64,000 nt of DNA, taken from Isoetes taiwanensis (lineage: Eukaryota > Streptophyta > Lycopodiopsida > Isoetales > Isoetaceae). Below the pieces are notes generated by a model. The model did no database searches. It worked only from the letters and a program-made list of their open reading frames with translations, and was not told where the DNA came from. The stretch lies in contig JAJEKV010000030.1 of the NCBI GenBank assembly GCA_021234155.1, positions 11,590,338 through 11,654,337 of the forward strand, read 5' to 3'. Positions within the stretch are counted from its first letter, which is position 1, and each line of letters starts with the position of its first letter. The translations under genes and the position numbers were made by a program. Shown here in pieces: positions 45,858-57,753 of the stretch.

Positions 45858-46680
45858 TTTTTTTTTGATTGAAGGCCGATATGTATATTTATATATAAAT
45901 TAGGTTACAAAATTTACTTTAACTTTTTTATTGTGGAAGTATAACCCTTATCACTTGTGTAAGAAGAGTATTAGAAAGATAAAAACAAGAAGTTCATGAG
46001 CTACCGTGTTCCTCGAGATTTTCCAACTCTGTTGGACTTTGCATCAAAAAAAGCCTAGAAGGAGTATTTGAGGTGGAAATTAGAGATTTTCCGTCCCTTT
46101 CCCGACCATGATTGAGAGAATGCAGAATGAACACGGGCATGATCCCCGCCTTTGGCCATATTGAATCTTCCTTTGTTATCTTTGGCACCACATAAGAGGG
46201 TTCTTGATGTCATAGTTCTAGTCACAAAGAAGAATTGCATAAACAGGGCTCTTCGTGACCATACAAGTTCTAAGGGTCAACACCTTGATCCACTCCATGT
46301 TGGTATTGGGGTCGGTCTTCCTCCATTTAATTTTCCGTACCAAGACAAATGTGATCCCGAAAAAGCGAGAGAACCCATAAGAAAGAATCACAAGGCTGCA
46401 TTAATCCAGTTAATATCATATTTAATCTGCTTTATGATAGCTTCTGGGTGAATGATTTCATTATTGAAAATGAATTCATTGCGGCCCTTCCAGATTCTCC
46501 ATAGCAGGATATAGATCCTCCAGTCTTTCGGGTTACCAGGCATGAAAAGATCCAAGGAGTTAATAGATAAAACGTCATAGCCCAGAAAGTTGGATGCTAA
46601 GTCCAACACCCACTCTGACCAAATGCAGTTTCTGAAAAGGTGATCTTCATCCTCTTTTTGGCCCAGGCACCTAGGGCAGA
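45858..46680 (-). mobile_element. LINE-D fragment (L1 3' end), minus strand, copy in B
   Basis: Poly(T) at 45,858-45,866 marks the poly(A) tail. The minus strand from about 46,670 to 46,388 reads KEDEDHLFRNCIWSEWVLDL then the zf-RVT tail (WRIWKGRNEFIFNN). Identical in arrangement to 52,268-53,090, but cut at about 46,675 where LTR sequence begins, forming the tandem-duplication junction. Confidence 0.85.
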
Positions 46681-47281
46681 CCCAGGAAGGGGAGATGCAA
46701 CCCAGGAAGGGGAGATGCAACCCTTCCTGCCTCAACGGACCAGGGAGATGCAACCTGGAGTAGTTCCGATGGGTGATGCCATGGGATTGCGTATCCGGAA
46801 GGCTAGAGTCATGCCAGAGCCTGATCGAGCCCATCTGCAAAGTATGCACAGGAGGGGCGGATGGAGTGGTCAACCCTAGCCATTGTCTATAGCCAGCCCC
46901 CTTGATGTTATGACTCGGCCCCGCTCTATCTTGAGGCCTAGCTGATCGGTCATCCTCCTTATGAGTCGGAGCCATGGGTAGGAGCTCTCATGTTTTATGG
47001 CATAGGATTATCTTCTTTGCAGTTGTGGATATGTGGATGGACTACCCTTCGAGGTAGTATGATGTATTGTTATTGCTATTGCTAGTTCTGACGTTGTTTA
47101 TGCTTCCGCTGTGATAGGAGCCCATAGGGGAAGGGCGCGCAAGACACCTTCGTCTCCCCTTCCAGCACTATAGTGATCCCAGAGTGCGGGATAGACGAAG
47201 GCCCGTCGCGGTCAAAGGACCAGGATGGGGGATTTCTCTTGAGTGTATGGTGGTGTTAGTATATTTAGCGAGGGCGTCACA
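46681..47281 (+). mobile_element. Truncated LTR fragment at duplication junction
   Basis: Matches the last 0.6 kb of the LTR at 40,282-40,865, ending in GTCACA and followed by block C exactly as the LTR is followed by block B. A 20-bp segment (starting CCCAGGAAGGGG) is present twice at 46,681-46,720, right at the breakpoint. Confidence 0.85.
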
Positions 47282-48840
47282 ACTATGTTACCAAGAGTGC
47301 AATCATTATTGGTACATGGATGAGCATAGAGACGTGAGAATACTTGTGACAGAAATTATATTAGCAAGTCTTCATCTTCCCACTATTCCATGAAAGTATA
47401 ACCCGTGCACTATTCTGGGTATCTTCATTAGCAAGTCAGAGTTTTAGAGTTCAAACCTTGCATTTTACATTATTGAACCCAATTGCCACACAAACACTTT
47501 TCTCATTTCTACCTGCTCTTTGGGAATGTCAATTAGTGATTGAGATGGCACACTCAGGATCTAATCACCATAGGCATGGCCGGCCTGACCACATTCGGCT
47601 TTTGGCAACTAGGTCTTCAAGTGAAGAAAAGTTCGTCTATATGCAAGCGATTAGAAAGAGATAGACCAATATTGAAACTCCGATATTGGAGACTGCCTTT
47701 CCAACATTTGTTGAAATGTGAGTGTTGACATTGGGCGCCTTTCCAATGGTAACAGTTGAGATGTCCAGAAGCAGGCTCGCCATAACTGGGATGTCATTGT
47801 TGACATTGGCGCAACAATGTCAAGCTGTCTTTGAGAATGTACCGCGTAGAATCCAATTCAGCAATCAGCCTGTCTTGCATTTAAACACATCTCAAACTCA
47901 GGTGGAAGCACACCTTCTTTCATCCGTCTCTACCCTTACCCTGGGCTATGCCTCACACACCTTGTAGCTCCACTGCATCATCCCGCACTTCCACTCATTT
48001 GCAAATCTATATATGCTTCAAATCTATATGGTTCCTGCTTTATGCTAAAAAACTATATTATCTGCAAACAAGTTGTAAACTGTAATAATGTAATGTATGC
48101 AGCCAGGAGCATATTTGAGTTTTGCTTGCTCTATCCATATTATAGGATATCTAGCATTGCCACATACAATGCCAGGGTGTTGTAGCAATTATTGTAGCAT
48201 TAGGCAATTACATTTTCAATCACGACTGTATGAAATGCCAGAATTCACTTTTTGTTATTTGCAGATAGTCCACTTTTTGTTATGAACTATGACCCGGTTC
48301 CCTGGCCTTTATCTGCAGTTGGCAGTAGAAGATGGAGGAGCATACTCTTCTTAGAAGAAACCACTTGAAAACGAAGACATGCTTGTGCTTTGAACGTGTT
48401 GACAAACTAATACACATGATGAGATCAGCCACCAGAATAGTCCTGTAATAGACCAAGACTCCAGGATGGTATAGCCACGCCACACAGCCCACGAATCCAA
48501 TTTTGTCTTAGAACATTATAGCATGCAATTGATAATGCTTAGCAAGGAAGCACTGTACTGCTTATTCAGACCACAAGAAATCAGGGTCAATGTGTATATG
48601 TGTAAAGTTACTCTTCCCAAGTGGTCATCTCCTCCTTTTTTTCTCACTTTTAACAGGCATAATATTGATCTTTATTTACACAAATAGTTAGTCAGCACGA
48701 TAATCTATTCAAATCGACCTCACAAAGTGTAAAACAACCTTGAATTAAACCCTGCAAAGCCACTTCAATTAGAACATAGTACTTACTCACTTCAACATCT
48801 CATCAGTTATTTGGAACCCTCTCCTTGCGGAGAAAGTTTA

Positions 48841-49035
48841 GGGCTATGCCAGGCCTCTACAGTAGTGTAAGGCAGAGGCGACATACATAGGCCTTGGCAG
48901 CAAGCTGCACAACAGGACCACAACCCACAACAAATTAGATTAATAGCATTGGGGCCCTATGGACCCTGTATCAGCTATTAAACTGATACGAACAGATACT
49001 ACACTTGATCTTAGCCAAAAGGCCGAGAAAGGTAG
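48841..49035 (-). ncRNA. U2: U2 snRNA copy, block C (promoter damaged)
   Basis: The transcript region is nearly intact, including GTAGTATC and all stems; position 1 is C instead of A, and one change lies in TTCGTATCAG. The stem IV loop reads CTTACACTACTGT, closer to other plant U2 RNAs than copy A. However, 12 bp between TATA and start are deleted, putting TATATAAA (49,054-49,047) at about -19, and the USE-TATA gap is 31 bp. Correct initiation is doubtful. Confidence 0.85.
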
Positions 49036-49284
49036 AATCTTTGCTCTTTATATACTGCCAAACAACATCCCTACTTTTTGGCAATACCTGTGGGATATTT
49101 CACTTGTAAAACCTGGACTCTCTTCAGATAAGAGCGATCGAACAAAGCTGGATTCTCCTCAGATAAGAGCTACTGAACAAATATTTCATTGCAATGCACG
49201 ATGAAATGCTGGATTTATTTGGCTTACCGAGGACCCTCTGATTCAGCTGCGGCCATGATCCCATCCCACGCGCTTAGGGTTCTC

Positions 49285-49509
49285 TTGGTGTTTAGTCTAG
49301 TGGTAATACACTAGGTCTAGCAACTATAGGTCTTGAGTTCGAGACCGCCCAGAATCGCACTCTGAACTGTTGGGTGTCAAAACCCACAGACGCAATGTAA
49401 AGTGGTTGGGGGCAGGGCCCAACAAAGCAATGTAGTGTGGTGTGTGGTCACATGTCCAGTTGGATGCTGCCTAGTGGCGTGACGTTAAAATACTATCTAT
49501 TATCTATCT
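49285..49509 (+). mobile_element. tRNA-derived SINE (copy in block C)
   Basis: Same insertion as in block B at the same position, so it predates the B/C duplication. The A box, B box and TATCTATTATCTATCT tail are all intact here. Confidence 0.8.
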
Positions 49510-51541
49510 TACTAAACTTCATTTTATTTAAAGTTTGTAAACGTTACAATACAACTCTATCACGTTGAGTTTTGCTTGTGGTGTAATTTTTTAAAGACTT
49601 GTGCTCCAGCAGATAATTGTAGACCAAGTATGCACGCTCCTTTGCTCCGTTTTCTCAGCAATTTTCATTCGGAACCAAATTCCAAAATATGACGTGTGCA
49701 GCTTGCTTTCCGAAAGATATGCGATTTCTTAGAAATGCAAACATGACATCCTCAACCTCAGGCCTCAGTACAAGAAAAACATGAACCATCAAACTAAACA
49801 TGAATCTATAGGGACCACTATTGTTGCAAACATCGTCCATGTTGTACGTGCATAAAATGTTGGAATGCACGCATACCGAAAACAAATACCAAAGACTACA
49901 AGACATGCACGCACACATGCTTCGTCAGAACATAGAAGGTGAATAAGAAGAAGGACAAGTGTCAGCTTCGACAAGGGAGGAGGGATTCCAACCCTTAACC
50001 TGTGGTTTTGGAGATTGTTGTTCTGCCTTTGGAACTATTCTTCTAATTCTATCTTAAAAAATAGCATCCACGTGTTTGTGGTCATGATGACCTGCGATAG
50101 GCTTATGAAAGCGAGATAAATTGCAACACATACCTATTAAAACGAATATAAAGATATATCAATGGTTCCTTTTACAAAAAAACTGCAATCATATGTCCAG
50201 GTTGTCAATGACCTGCTAAATGATGGGAATATCCTAATAAGAATCATTCTTGTTGGACTTCCTCGATCATCAGTACATTTAAAAGGGATTTTGCTTTTTC
50301 TTTGGAAGGATAAATTAAACAGGGTATATTGTGTGCATCATTTTTCGCATAACATACATTTTTCTCAAAGAGGCATATTCTGGGCAGCTTCTTCAAACTT
50401 CTTCCACATTTAAACCTCATCCAATGTCATTTATTCTAGTTCTCTAACTTGAAAACATCTTGCCATTTGCAATTGTGATAAAACAAATATGAAGCATATA
50501 AGAATGAAAAAAATATAACTTGGGGATGAAGGAATAAGTGCAAAACACTTGCTTTCATCATCATTTGACGATGGGCGATTTAGATCCATCATCAGTTGTT
50601 GCTTGCCTTTAGGATACTATATAAGGCGAGCAAATCTAGTGGAGTTTTGAGCAAACTTTGGTGTTGTTCTGACTTCGGTTTAAGGTAATGATGTATGGAC
50701 TCCTAGATGTTTCATGCATTGTTGATTGTTGAAGATGTATAATGACCCAGATAGCGCCACATTTCATATTCTTGGCATGCCTATCGATTCCCACTTCTTT
50801 AACATGTGATTGGAAACGAAATAGCCATGCCGAATCTCAGCTTGACGTGTTCTCTTTCTATCACACATAGCATAAAAATGAACAGTTGCATGTGCAGTTC
50901 TTTTAGATGTAACACTAGAAGCGGTAGATGCTGACGATCCCCAATGGTCATCGACCACTAAGTAATAAGGAAGCAAACTTGTAAACAAAGAAAATAAATT
51001 TGCTCAGGTGTTTACTATGCAATAACACACCTGCAGACTTTATCAAGACGACAGAAACAAATGAAAGTTCTACGGTTCCTACAAGGAGTCAGGCATTGTT
51101 TGAGGCCAGGGCAATTGAGGACAGTGGAGTTTCTTTTAGAAATATTTTCCACTTGGTGAGTGTTTGTGTTGCAAACTATCAGCATTTTGACACAAACTGT
51201 TGTTGCAACACTGGTCTACATAATATAGCTCACTATCCAGATTATACACTGCTTTGCACATATGCACTTGCTACTAGAAATGGTGTCAGTAGAACATATA
51301 TCATGTCACACTTGCACATCTGCCAAAAATGATAGTGGCTAGATTTTTCACCAGTATTAATCCATGAAAAGATTCTGATTGGAGATATAGGCACATTTAA
51401 TCTGTTGGTGCTCTCTGTAAATAAGTTTTTGGAGATCATGTATAGCATTTCCTTGGATGTGACAAAATGCTTTTTAACCTACATATGCAAAAGAATTAGA
51501 CACACTGCTGAAGCTAGAAGGAACAAAGTGCTTATCATGTA

Positions 51542-51617
51542 GGGAGAATACACAAATGGCCCATACACATGCACAAGATAATCTATGTTCTGTGATGGGC
51601 CATTTGTGTATTCTCCC
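51542..51617. mobile_element. 76-bp inverted-repeat element, copy C
   Basis: Third copy of the TA-flanked element with perfect terminal arms; identical in layout to the block B copy. Confidence 0.65.
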
Positions 51618-52267
51618 TAAAAGAACCTGGCATGCAAGGTGCCATTGGGCTGTGATTGTGATTGGCTCTGGGTCCAGGTTTGGAGAGGCGTTCCATGCTG
51701 GGCGTTCCCATCCTGATTCCCGTCCTTGGGACTTGGGGAGGGGGGCCACAAGAGTTGCCATGAATGTCTGTGAATACGCGAAACAGGTTGAGGCAAAAAT
51801 TAGGTCACGGACAAAAAGTTGTGCGAAGCTCGTGTTGGATGCTTAGAATCAAAACGAGGGCAAAGTTATTCGTTGGCGTTTTTGGTAGATATGCACACCA
51901 TAATTTGCCTTCGAAACACTCAAACGACCTTAAAGGATGTAGAGCTTGGCTGTTAAAAGCCACCATGGAAAAAAACAAGCCGACAAAAATACATACAAGC
52001 GACAATGACATATGGCACCACATCTATTGGTGTTCTTTATAGTAGATAAACCAAAATTTACCAAACAAAATATTGTGCATAGAAGAAGGGGCCGATTTGA
52101 GGCATCGGATCATTGCAAACCACAATAATGCAGGGGACATCTATATTTAGTGGTCAAAATGGGCAGCAGACATACCATGATTTACCAAGGAGAACACTGT
52201 AAGGGATAGAAAAAGGGATTGGTTTAAAAGGAGCAGATTTAAGATACTGGAGTTGGTGGAAAATTTC

Positions 52268-55200
52268 TTTTTTTTTGATTGAAGGCCGATATGTATATTT
52301 ATATATAAATTAGGTTACAAAATTTACTTTAACTTTTTACAGGGAAGTATAACCCTTATCACTTGTGTAAGAAGAGTATTAGAAAGATAAAAACAGTAAG
52401 TTCATGAGCTACCAGGTTCCTCGAGATTTTCCAACTCTGTTGGACTTTGCATCAAAAAACAGCCAGCTAGAAGGAGTATTTGAGGTGGAAATTAGAGATT
52501 TTCCGTCCCTTTCCCCTGACCATGATTGAGAGAATGCAGAATGAACACAGGCATGATCCTGCCTTGGCCATATTGAATCTTCCTTTGTTATCTTTGGCAC
52601 CACATAAGAGGGTTCTTCTGATGTCATAGTTCTAGTCACAGCAGCAATTGCATAAACAGGGCTCTTCGTGACCATACAAGTTCGGCGGGCCGAACACCTT
52701 GATCCACTCCATGTTGGTATTGGGGTCGGTCTTCCTCCATTTAATTTTCCGTACCAAGACAAATGTGATCCCTGAAAAAAGCAGAGAACCCATAAGAAAG
52801 AATCACAAGGCTGCATTAATCCAGTTAATATCATATTTAATCTGCTTTATGATAGCTTCTGGGTGAATGATTTCATTATTGAAAATGAATTCATTGCGGC
52901 CCTTCCAGATTCTCCATAGCAGGATATAGATCCTCCAGTCTTTCGGGTTACCAGGCATGAAAAGATCCAAGGAGTTAATAGATAAAACGTCATAGCCCAG
53001 AAAGTTGGATGCTAAGTCCAACACCCACTCTGACCAAATGCAGTTTCTGAAAAGGTGATCTTCATCCTCTTTTGGCCCGTGCACCTAGGGCGAACATCCG
53101 AAGTCGATCATTTGTAACCTGTATCTCTTGCAATTCGTTGCCAGGGCCTTGTGCCACAACTGCCACATGAAAGATTTGATTTTCGGGTAGATGGGGCAAG
53201 ACCACATAAATCTCAGATTTCTCATACATCTTTCTGCTCCAATCTGCCATTTTTCATGAATAGAAATGGTTAGGTCTCTCGTGAGGAACCTATAAGCCAT
53301 TTCGACAGATAAGATTGTCTTCCCATGGTGGTTCGATTTGCAATCATTGTTGGACCATATTCCATGAGTCGGGTGGCACAAATATTTTCATAGAGAAGCT
53401 TGCGGTTATCTCCTTCTTCAGCCAGAATTGATTCCCCAAAGGGGATGATTCCATTATCATTATACATGGCCCTGATATGAATGATGCCCTTGGTGCTCCA
53501 AAGCTTGGCCTGATCTGGAAAATGACAAGCTAAACACAAAGAAGGGTTGTTAGTAAGGATAGCGAGGATTCCAAAAATTGGTGATCCATAGATAGCCCTT
53601 CCTTCCAATCAAAGACCCCCTAACCGGAGTTCCAGGCCTTTATCCATTTCTTGATTAGGGCCGGGGTGGATTTCGGGGCTGTAAAAGGAAAGTAAATAGC
53701 ATGAGGGAGGACCATCTTGACCTGCCTCCACCCAAAGGACCAACATTTCTTGAGGTAATGCCTGATAATGATAGAAATCGGGTGCTTAATCAGATTATGG
53801 GCAGCCTTAAAAAAATATTTGGCAGCAAGAGCTAAGCCCTGCTTTCCAATGTCTATAACCCCGAAACCTCCATCCTTTTTCCGCTTGCAACATTCTGTCA
53901 TGGCAACTGGGGTCCAGCATTTTCTGTTCTGGACACAGGATATAAACCTGCCAATAATGATACTTTTTTGGGAGCAAGAATCACAGAGGATTGGTAGACA
54001 TGAGATGATGAGATAACCGCATTAGCAATAGTGGCCCTCCCCTGTTTGGATATGTATTTGGAATTTAGAGTATCAACCTTTTTCTGAAATTTTTCTATAA
54101 TTTCACTCCATAAATCAGAGGGGCTTTCTCTTAATGCATAGGGAATACCAAGAATTTTGGAAGAATTGGTAGGAAGGATATACTTACGACCAAGGAGATC
54201 GGCCGTGTGTTCCCCTTTTACTGGTCTTTGGACATAACCTTTGACTTGATAGGATTGATCTTGCACCCTAAGCGCGTGCGAAATTATCGAGAATCCTTTT
54301 TGTGTATTGACGATCGACCGATCCTCCATGGACACCAAAATAAATGTGTCATCGCAAAATGCCCATTTAAAATTTGATCCACCCTTTCTTCATTGTGGGG
54401 AGGCTTAATCCTTGGATCGATTAGAGTTTTTGGCCTCCCTGTAGCTTACAATGAAGGGCCTCCATGATGATGAGAAAGAGAAAGGGGCTAGGGGCAACCC
54501 CTGTTTTACACCCTCTTGGGGAAAAAGGACCGTGACCCCGTTGATAAGCACTGAGGATCTCGAGTTAGCAAGAATAGCTCTAAAAATCAGAATTACCTCA
54601 TTGGAGAAACCCATGGCCCTGCAGCACTTGAAAAGAAAATTCCAACTTACAGTGTCGAAAGCTTTGGTGATATCCAATTTAATGAGAGCAATATCCTGAT
54701 TAGAGTCTTTTGCCCAGTTGAGACCGAGAATGGCTAAATCTGTCCTTGAGGTATGCAGCCTGAGATGAGCTAATGGTTCTGTCCAGCACAGGTTTGAGTC
54801 TTCTTGCAATTGTACCCGAGATGAGCTTGTAGACCACAGTAGACAAGGAAATGGGCCTGTAATCTGAAAAGGAAGCTGGCATGTCTACTTTGGGGATGAG
54901 AGTGATGAGACTAGTATTAATCCTGGCATCCAGGCATTTGGTGTCTCTAAATTCATTAGCCATGCTAGTGATGCTATCCCCAAGAATAGGCCATGCCTTT
55001 AGGAAGAATTCAACCGGAAGCCCATCCGGCCCTGGGGTCTTGCCTTTATCCATATCTGGGCCGTGTGATCGGGGAGCTCAAAGCATTGGTAAAGGGTCTA
55101 TTCATAGATGCATTATCTTCATCTGTGACCTTAGGATGTATATTTATGAACCCGTCCATCCTGTTATCCTGACAGTCAAGGTTGGTTCCCATAATATTGG

Positions 55201-56240
55201 TAAAATGCTCAGAGGCAGCTTTTTTTATCTGTTCCTCCTCCACTATGAACTCATCTCCCACCTTAATGTCAAAAATATGATTCCTTTTCATTTTTCCTTT
55301 GGCCTTGGCAAAGAAGAACTTTGAGCTGCACCTCTCATCATCCTTAATTTCTCTAATCTTGGCTTTAAGCCTCCACCCTTGGGCGATTCTAATCTCCTCC
55401 TTTTCAATCTCAGCTCTGATGTGGTCCTTTCTCGACTCATTAGCACGAGGAAGAGCATCCCTAAGATTCTGAAGAGCAGCCATTTTCCGCTTATGAATCT
55501 CTTTGCCCCATTCTTTGAGCCAATTCTTGATAGCCTTGGATACCATAATCCACCAAAACATCCATCCAGTAGGGCCATTGGGCTTAGGGTACTGGAGATA
55601 AACTGTTGGAGCCTTTGTCCATAAAATCTTCATGATCCAATAAATTAGTGTTCAACTTAAAATAAGTCTTCTTTTTCTTGATCACATTATTATCGAGATA
55701 ATTAATTCTTGAGGGTAGTGATGGAGAGGGTATACCCCTCCAAATTACGAGACCCTATTCTTTGTGAGTTCCAAAGATTTTTCTCGAAAGATAGAATCTA
55801 TCATGAAGGCAAAGGGTAGGATCATTTCTCTTATCCTGGCCCAATTTGTAGGAGTTGGGTTTAGGTCCTAGCTAGCAATAGATTATGACCACTAATCAGA
55901 CTCCTCCAAGCATTTTTTTTCCTGACCTCCCAAAGGTCTAAAGTTCTTGTTTTTCATGAACTCATTAGTAACCATATTCAAATCTCCTCCTAAGATACAT
56001 TCATCAAAATCCAAATTGTCTAGACTTCTCTTTACTTTATCCCAAACCCCAACTCTTTCACTAGCATTATTAAAGGCATAAATATTGACTAAGGCTAATC
56101 TGGTCTTAAATAAATTACAGAGCATAATTTGCCATCTACCATTTCTATCATTAAGCATATAAACATCCGAGATATTAAGATTGCTCCTCCAAATCATAGC
56201 AATCCCTGCAGAAGAATCGTTAGCAGAAATGGACCATAGG
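52268..56240 (-). mobile_element. LINE-D: 5'-truncated L1, minus strand, long copy
   Basis: Poly(T) at 52,268-52,276 is the tail; the element runs leftward-transcribed to about 56,240, where it stops inside the endonuclease domain. Compared with the block A/D junction, it replaces the interval equivalent to 25,914-26,505, so insertion or later recombination removed about 0.6 kb. No clean target duplication was seen. Confidence 0.85.
52803..56240 (-). pseudogene. LINE-D ORF2 (endonuclease remnant, RT, zf-RVT)
   Basis: From the right on the minus strand: endonuclease remnant with LVNIYAFNNASERVGVWD and CILGGDLNMVTNEFM (56,120-55,960). A Lys/Glu-rich linker follows (55,600-55,170). The RT then gives DKGKTPGPDGLPVEFF, LITLIPKVDMPASFSDYRPI, IALIKLDITKAFDTVSWNFL and EGVKQGLPLAPFSF (55,053-54,450). 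A thumb with SKILGIPYALRESPSDLWSE (about 54,170-54,110) and RKKDGGFGVIDI (about 53,870) follows, then a zinc-ribbon tail ending near 52,803. GLPLAP where most L1s have GCPLAP or GDPLSP is unusual. Frames change several times and the N-terminus is missing, so it is not functional. Confidence 0.85.
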
Positions 56241-57245
56241 TTCATGTTTTATGTAGACCAGTGTTGCAACATCAGTTTGTGTCAAAATGCTAAACGTTTG
56301 CAACACAAACGCTCACCAAGTGGAAAATATATCTAAAAGAAACTCCAGTGTCCTCAATTGCCCTGGCCTCAAACAATGCCTGACTCCTTAACTGTAGAAC
56401 TTTCATTTGCTTCTGCCATCTTGATAAAGTCTGCAGGTGTATTATTGCATAGTAAACACCTGAGCAAATTTATTTTCCTTGTTTACAAGTTTGCTTCCTT
56501 ATTACTTAGTGGTCGATGACCGTTGGGGATCAGTAGCATCTACCGCTTCTAGTGTTACATCTAGAAGAACTGCACACATGCAACTGTTCATTTTTATGTT
56601 ATGTGTGATAGAAAGAGAACACGTCAAGCTGAGATTCGGCATGGTTGTTTCGTTTCCAATCACATGTTAAAGAAATGGGAATCGATAGGCATGCCAAGAA
56701 TATGAAATATGGCACTATCTGGGGCATTATACATCTTCAACAATCAACAATGCATGAAACAGCTAGGAGTCCATACAACATTACCTTAAACTGAAGTCAG
56801 AACAACACCAAAGTTTGCACAAAACTCCACTAGATTTGCTCGCCTTATATAGTATCCTAAAGGCAGTGCAACACTGGACAGTGGATCTAAAATGTCCATC
56901 TGTCAAATGGTGATGAAAGCAGTCTTTCACACTTATTCCTTCATCCCCCAAGTTATATTTTTTCATTCTTATATGCTTAGGTGCCTCTTCGTATTTGTTT
57001 TATCACAATTGCAAATGGCAAGATGTTTTCAAGTTACAGAACTAGAATATATGATATTGGATGAGGTTTATATATGGAAGAAGTTTGAAGAAGCTGGCCA
57101 GAATATAGAATATGCCTCTTTGAGAAAAATGTATGTTATGGAAAAAATGATGCACACAATATACCCTGTTTAATTTATCCTTCCAAAGAAAAAGCCAAAT
57201 CCCTTTTAAATGTACTGATGATCAAGGAAGTCCAACAAGAATGGT
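56241..57245 (-). repeat. Inverted copy of block A segment (about 23,915-24,865)
   Basis: Same inverted segment as 26,524-27,392 but extends about 115 bp further (to the ACAATATACCCTGTTTAA region). It begins at the same GTTCATGTTTTAT...AGACC junction, showing common origin with the block D arrangement. Confidence 0.85.
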
Positions 57246-57753
57246 TCTCATATCGAATTGACGACATAAAAAACTTTTTTGGCCTTTTTATGATGCCTTG
57301 TAGAAGAAAGTTTGTATCTAGCAAACTATTTCGCAGTTTTGTATTTGAAATTTGTTAATGATCCGGATTAAGACATTGAATACTTGTCATTTCCAAGTGG
57401 CTAGACCTATCACTAAATCTTCTTCTACCCTCAGTCAAAACAAGCTAATGGCATGTATAACTATTTGGTCTGTAATAGGGCATTTGTAATTTATGGCTGT
57501 TGCATGCAATTTTGCTGTATATGCATGTATACATGTCTGATATAGCCTTTTTATAGTTATTTATTGCCTTTAGATGCTTGTAAGAAGGATTTTGTAAACT
57601 CTTTTCACTGGATCATCTGGTATTTAAGTGCCAAATCAATAACAGGAAAATAGCTTTTCCAGGAATCGTGATTGGGAAAACACATAATTCACATTCAAAA
57701 ACTTGAGAACATAAACAAATTATCAAAAAGTATGTTGACAGAATTACAAGATT

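Larger units (their letters stand above)
47282..52267. repeat. Segmental duplication block C
   Basis: Third U2 block, offset about 6.41 kb from B. Carries the SINE, the inverted-repeat element and the L1 poly(T) at its right edge. Cleaner than B except for a short patch at about 50,510-50,610 that shows the same CAG/CTG-type errors. No protein gene is supported. Confidence 0.9.

Noticed and set aside
48959-49204. 81-codon open frame over the block C U2
   Set aside because: It is antisense to the U2 snRNA and its promoter; it is explained by the RNA gene.
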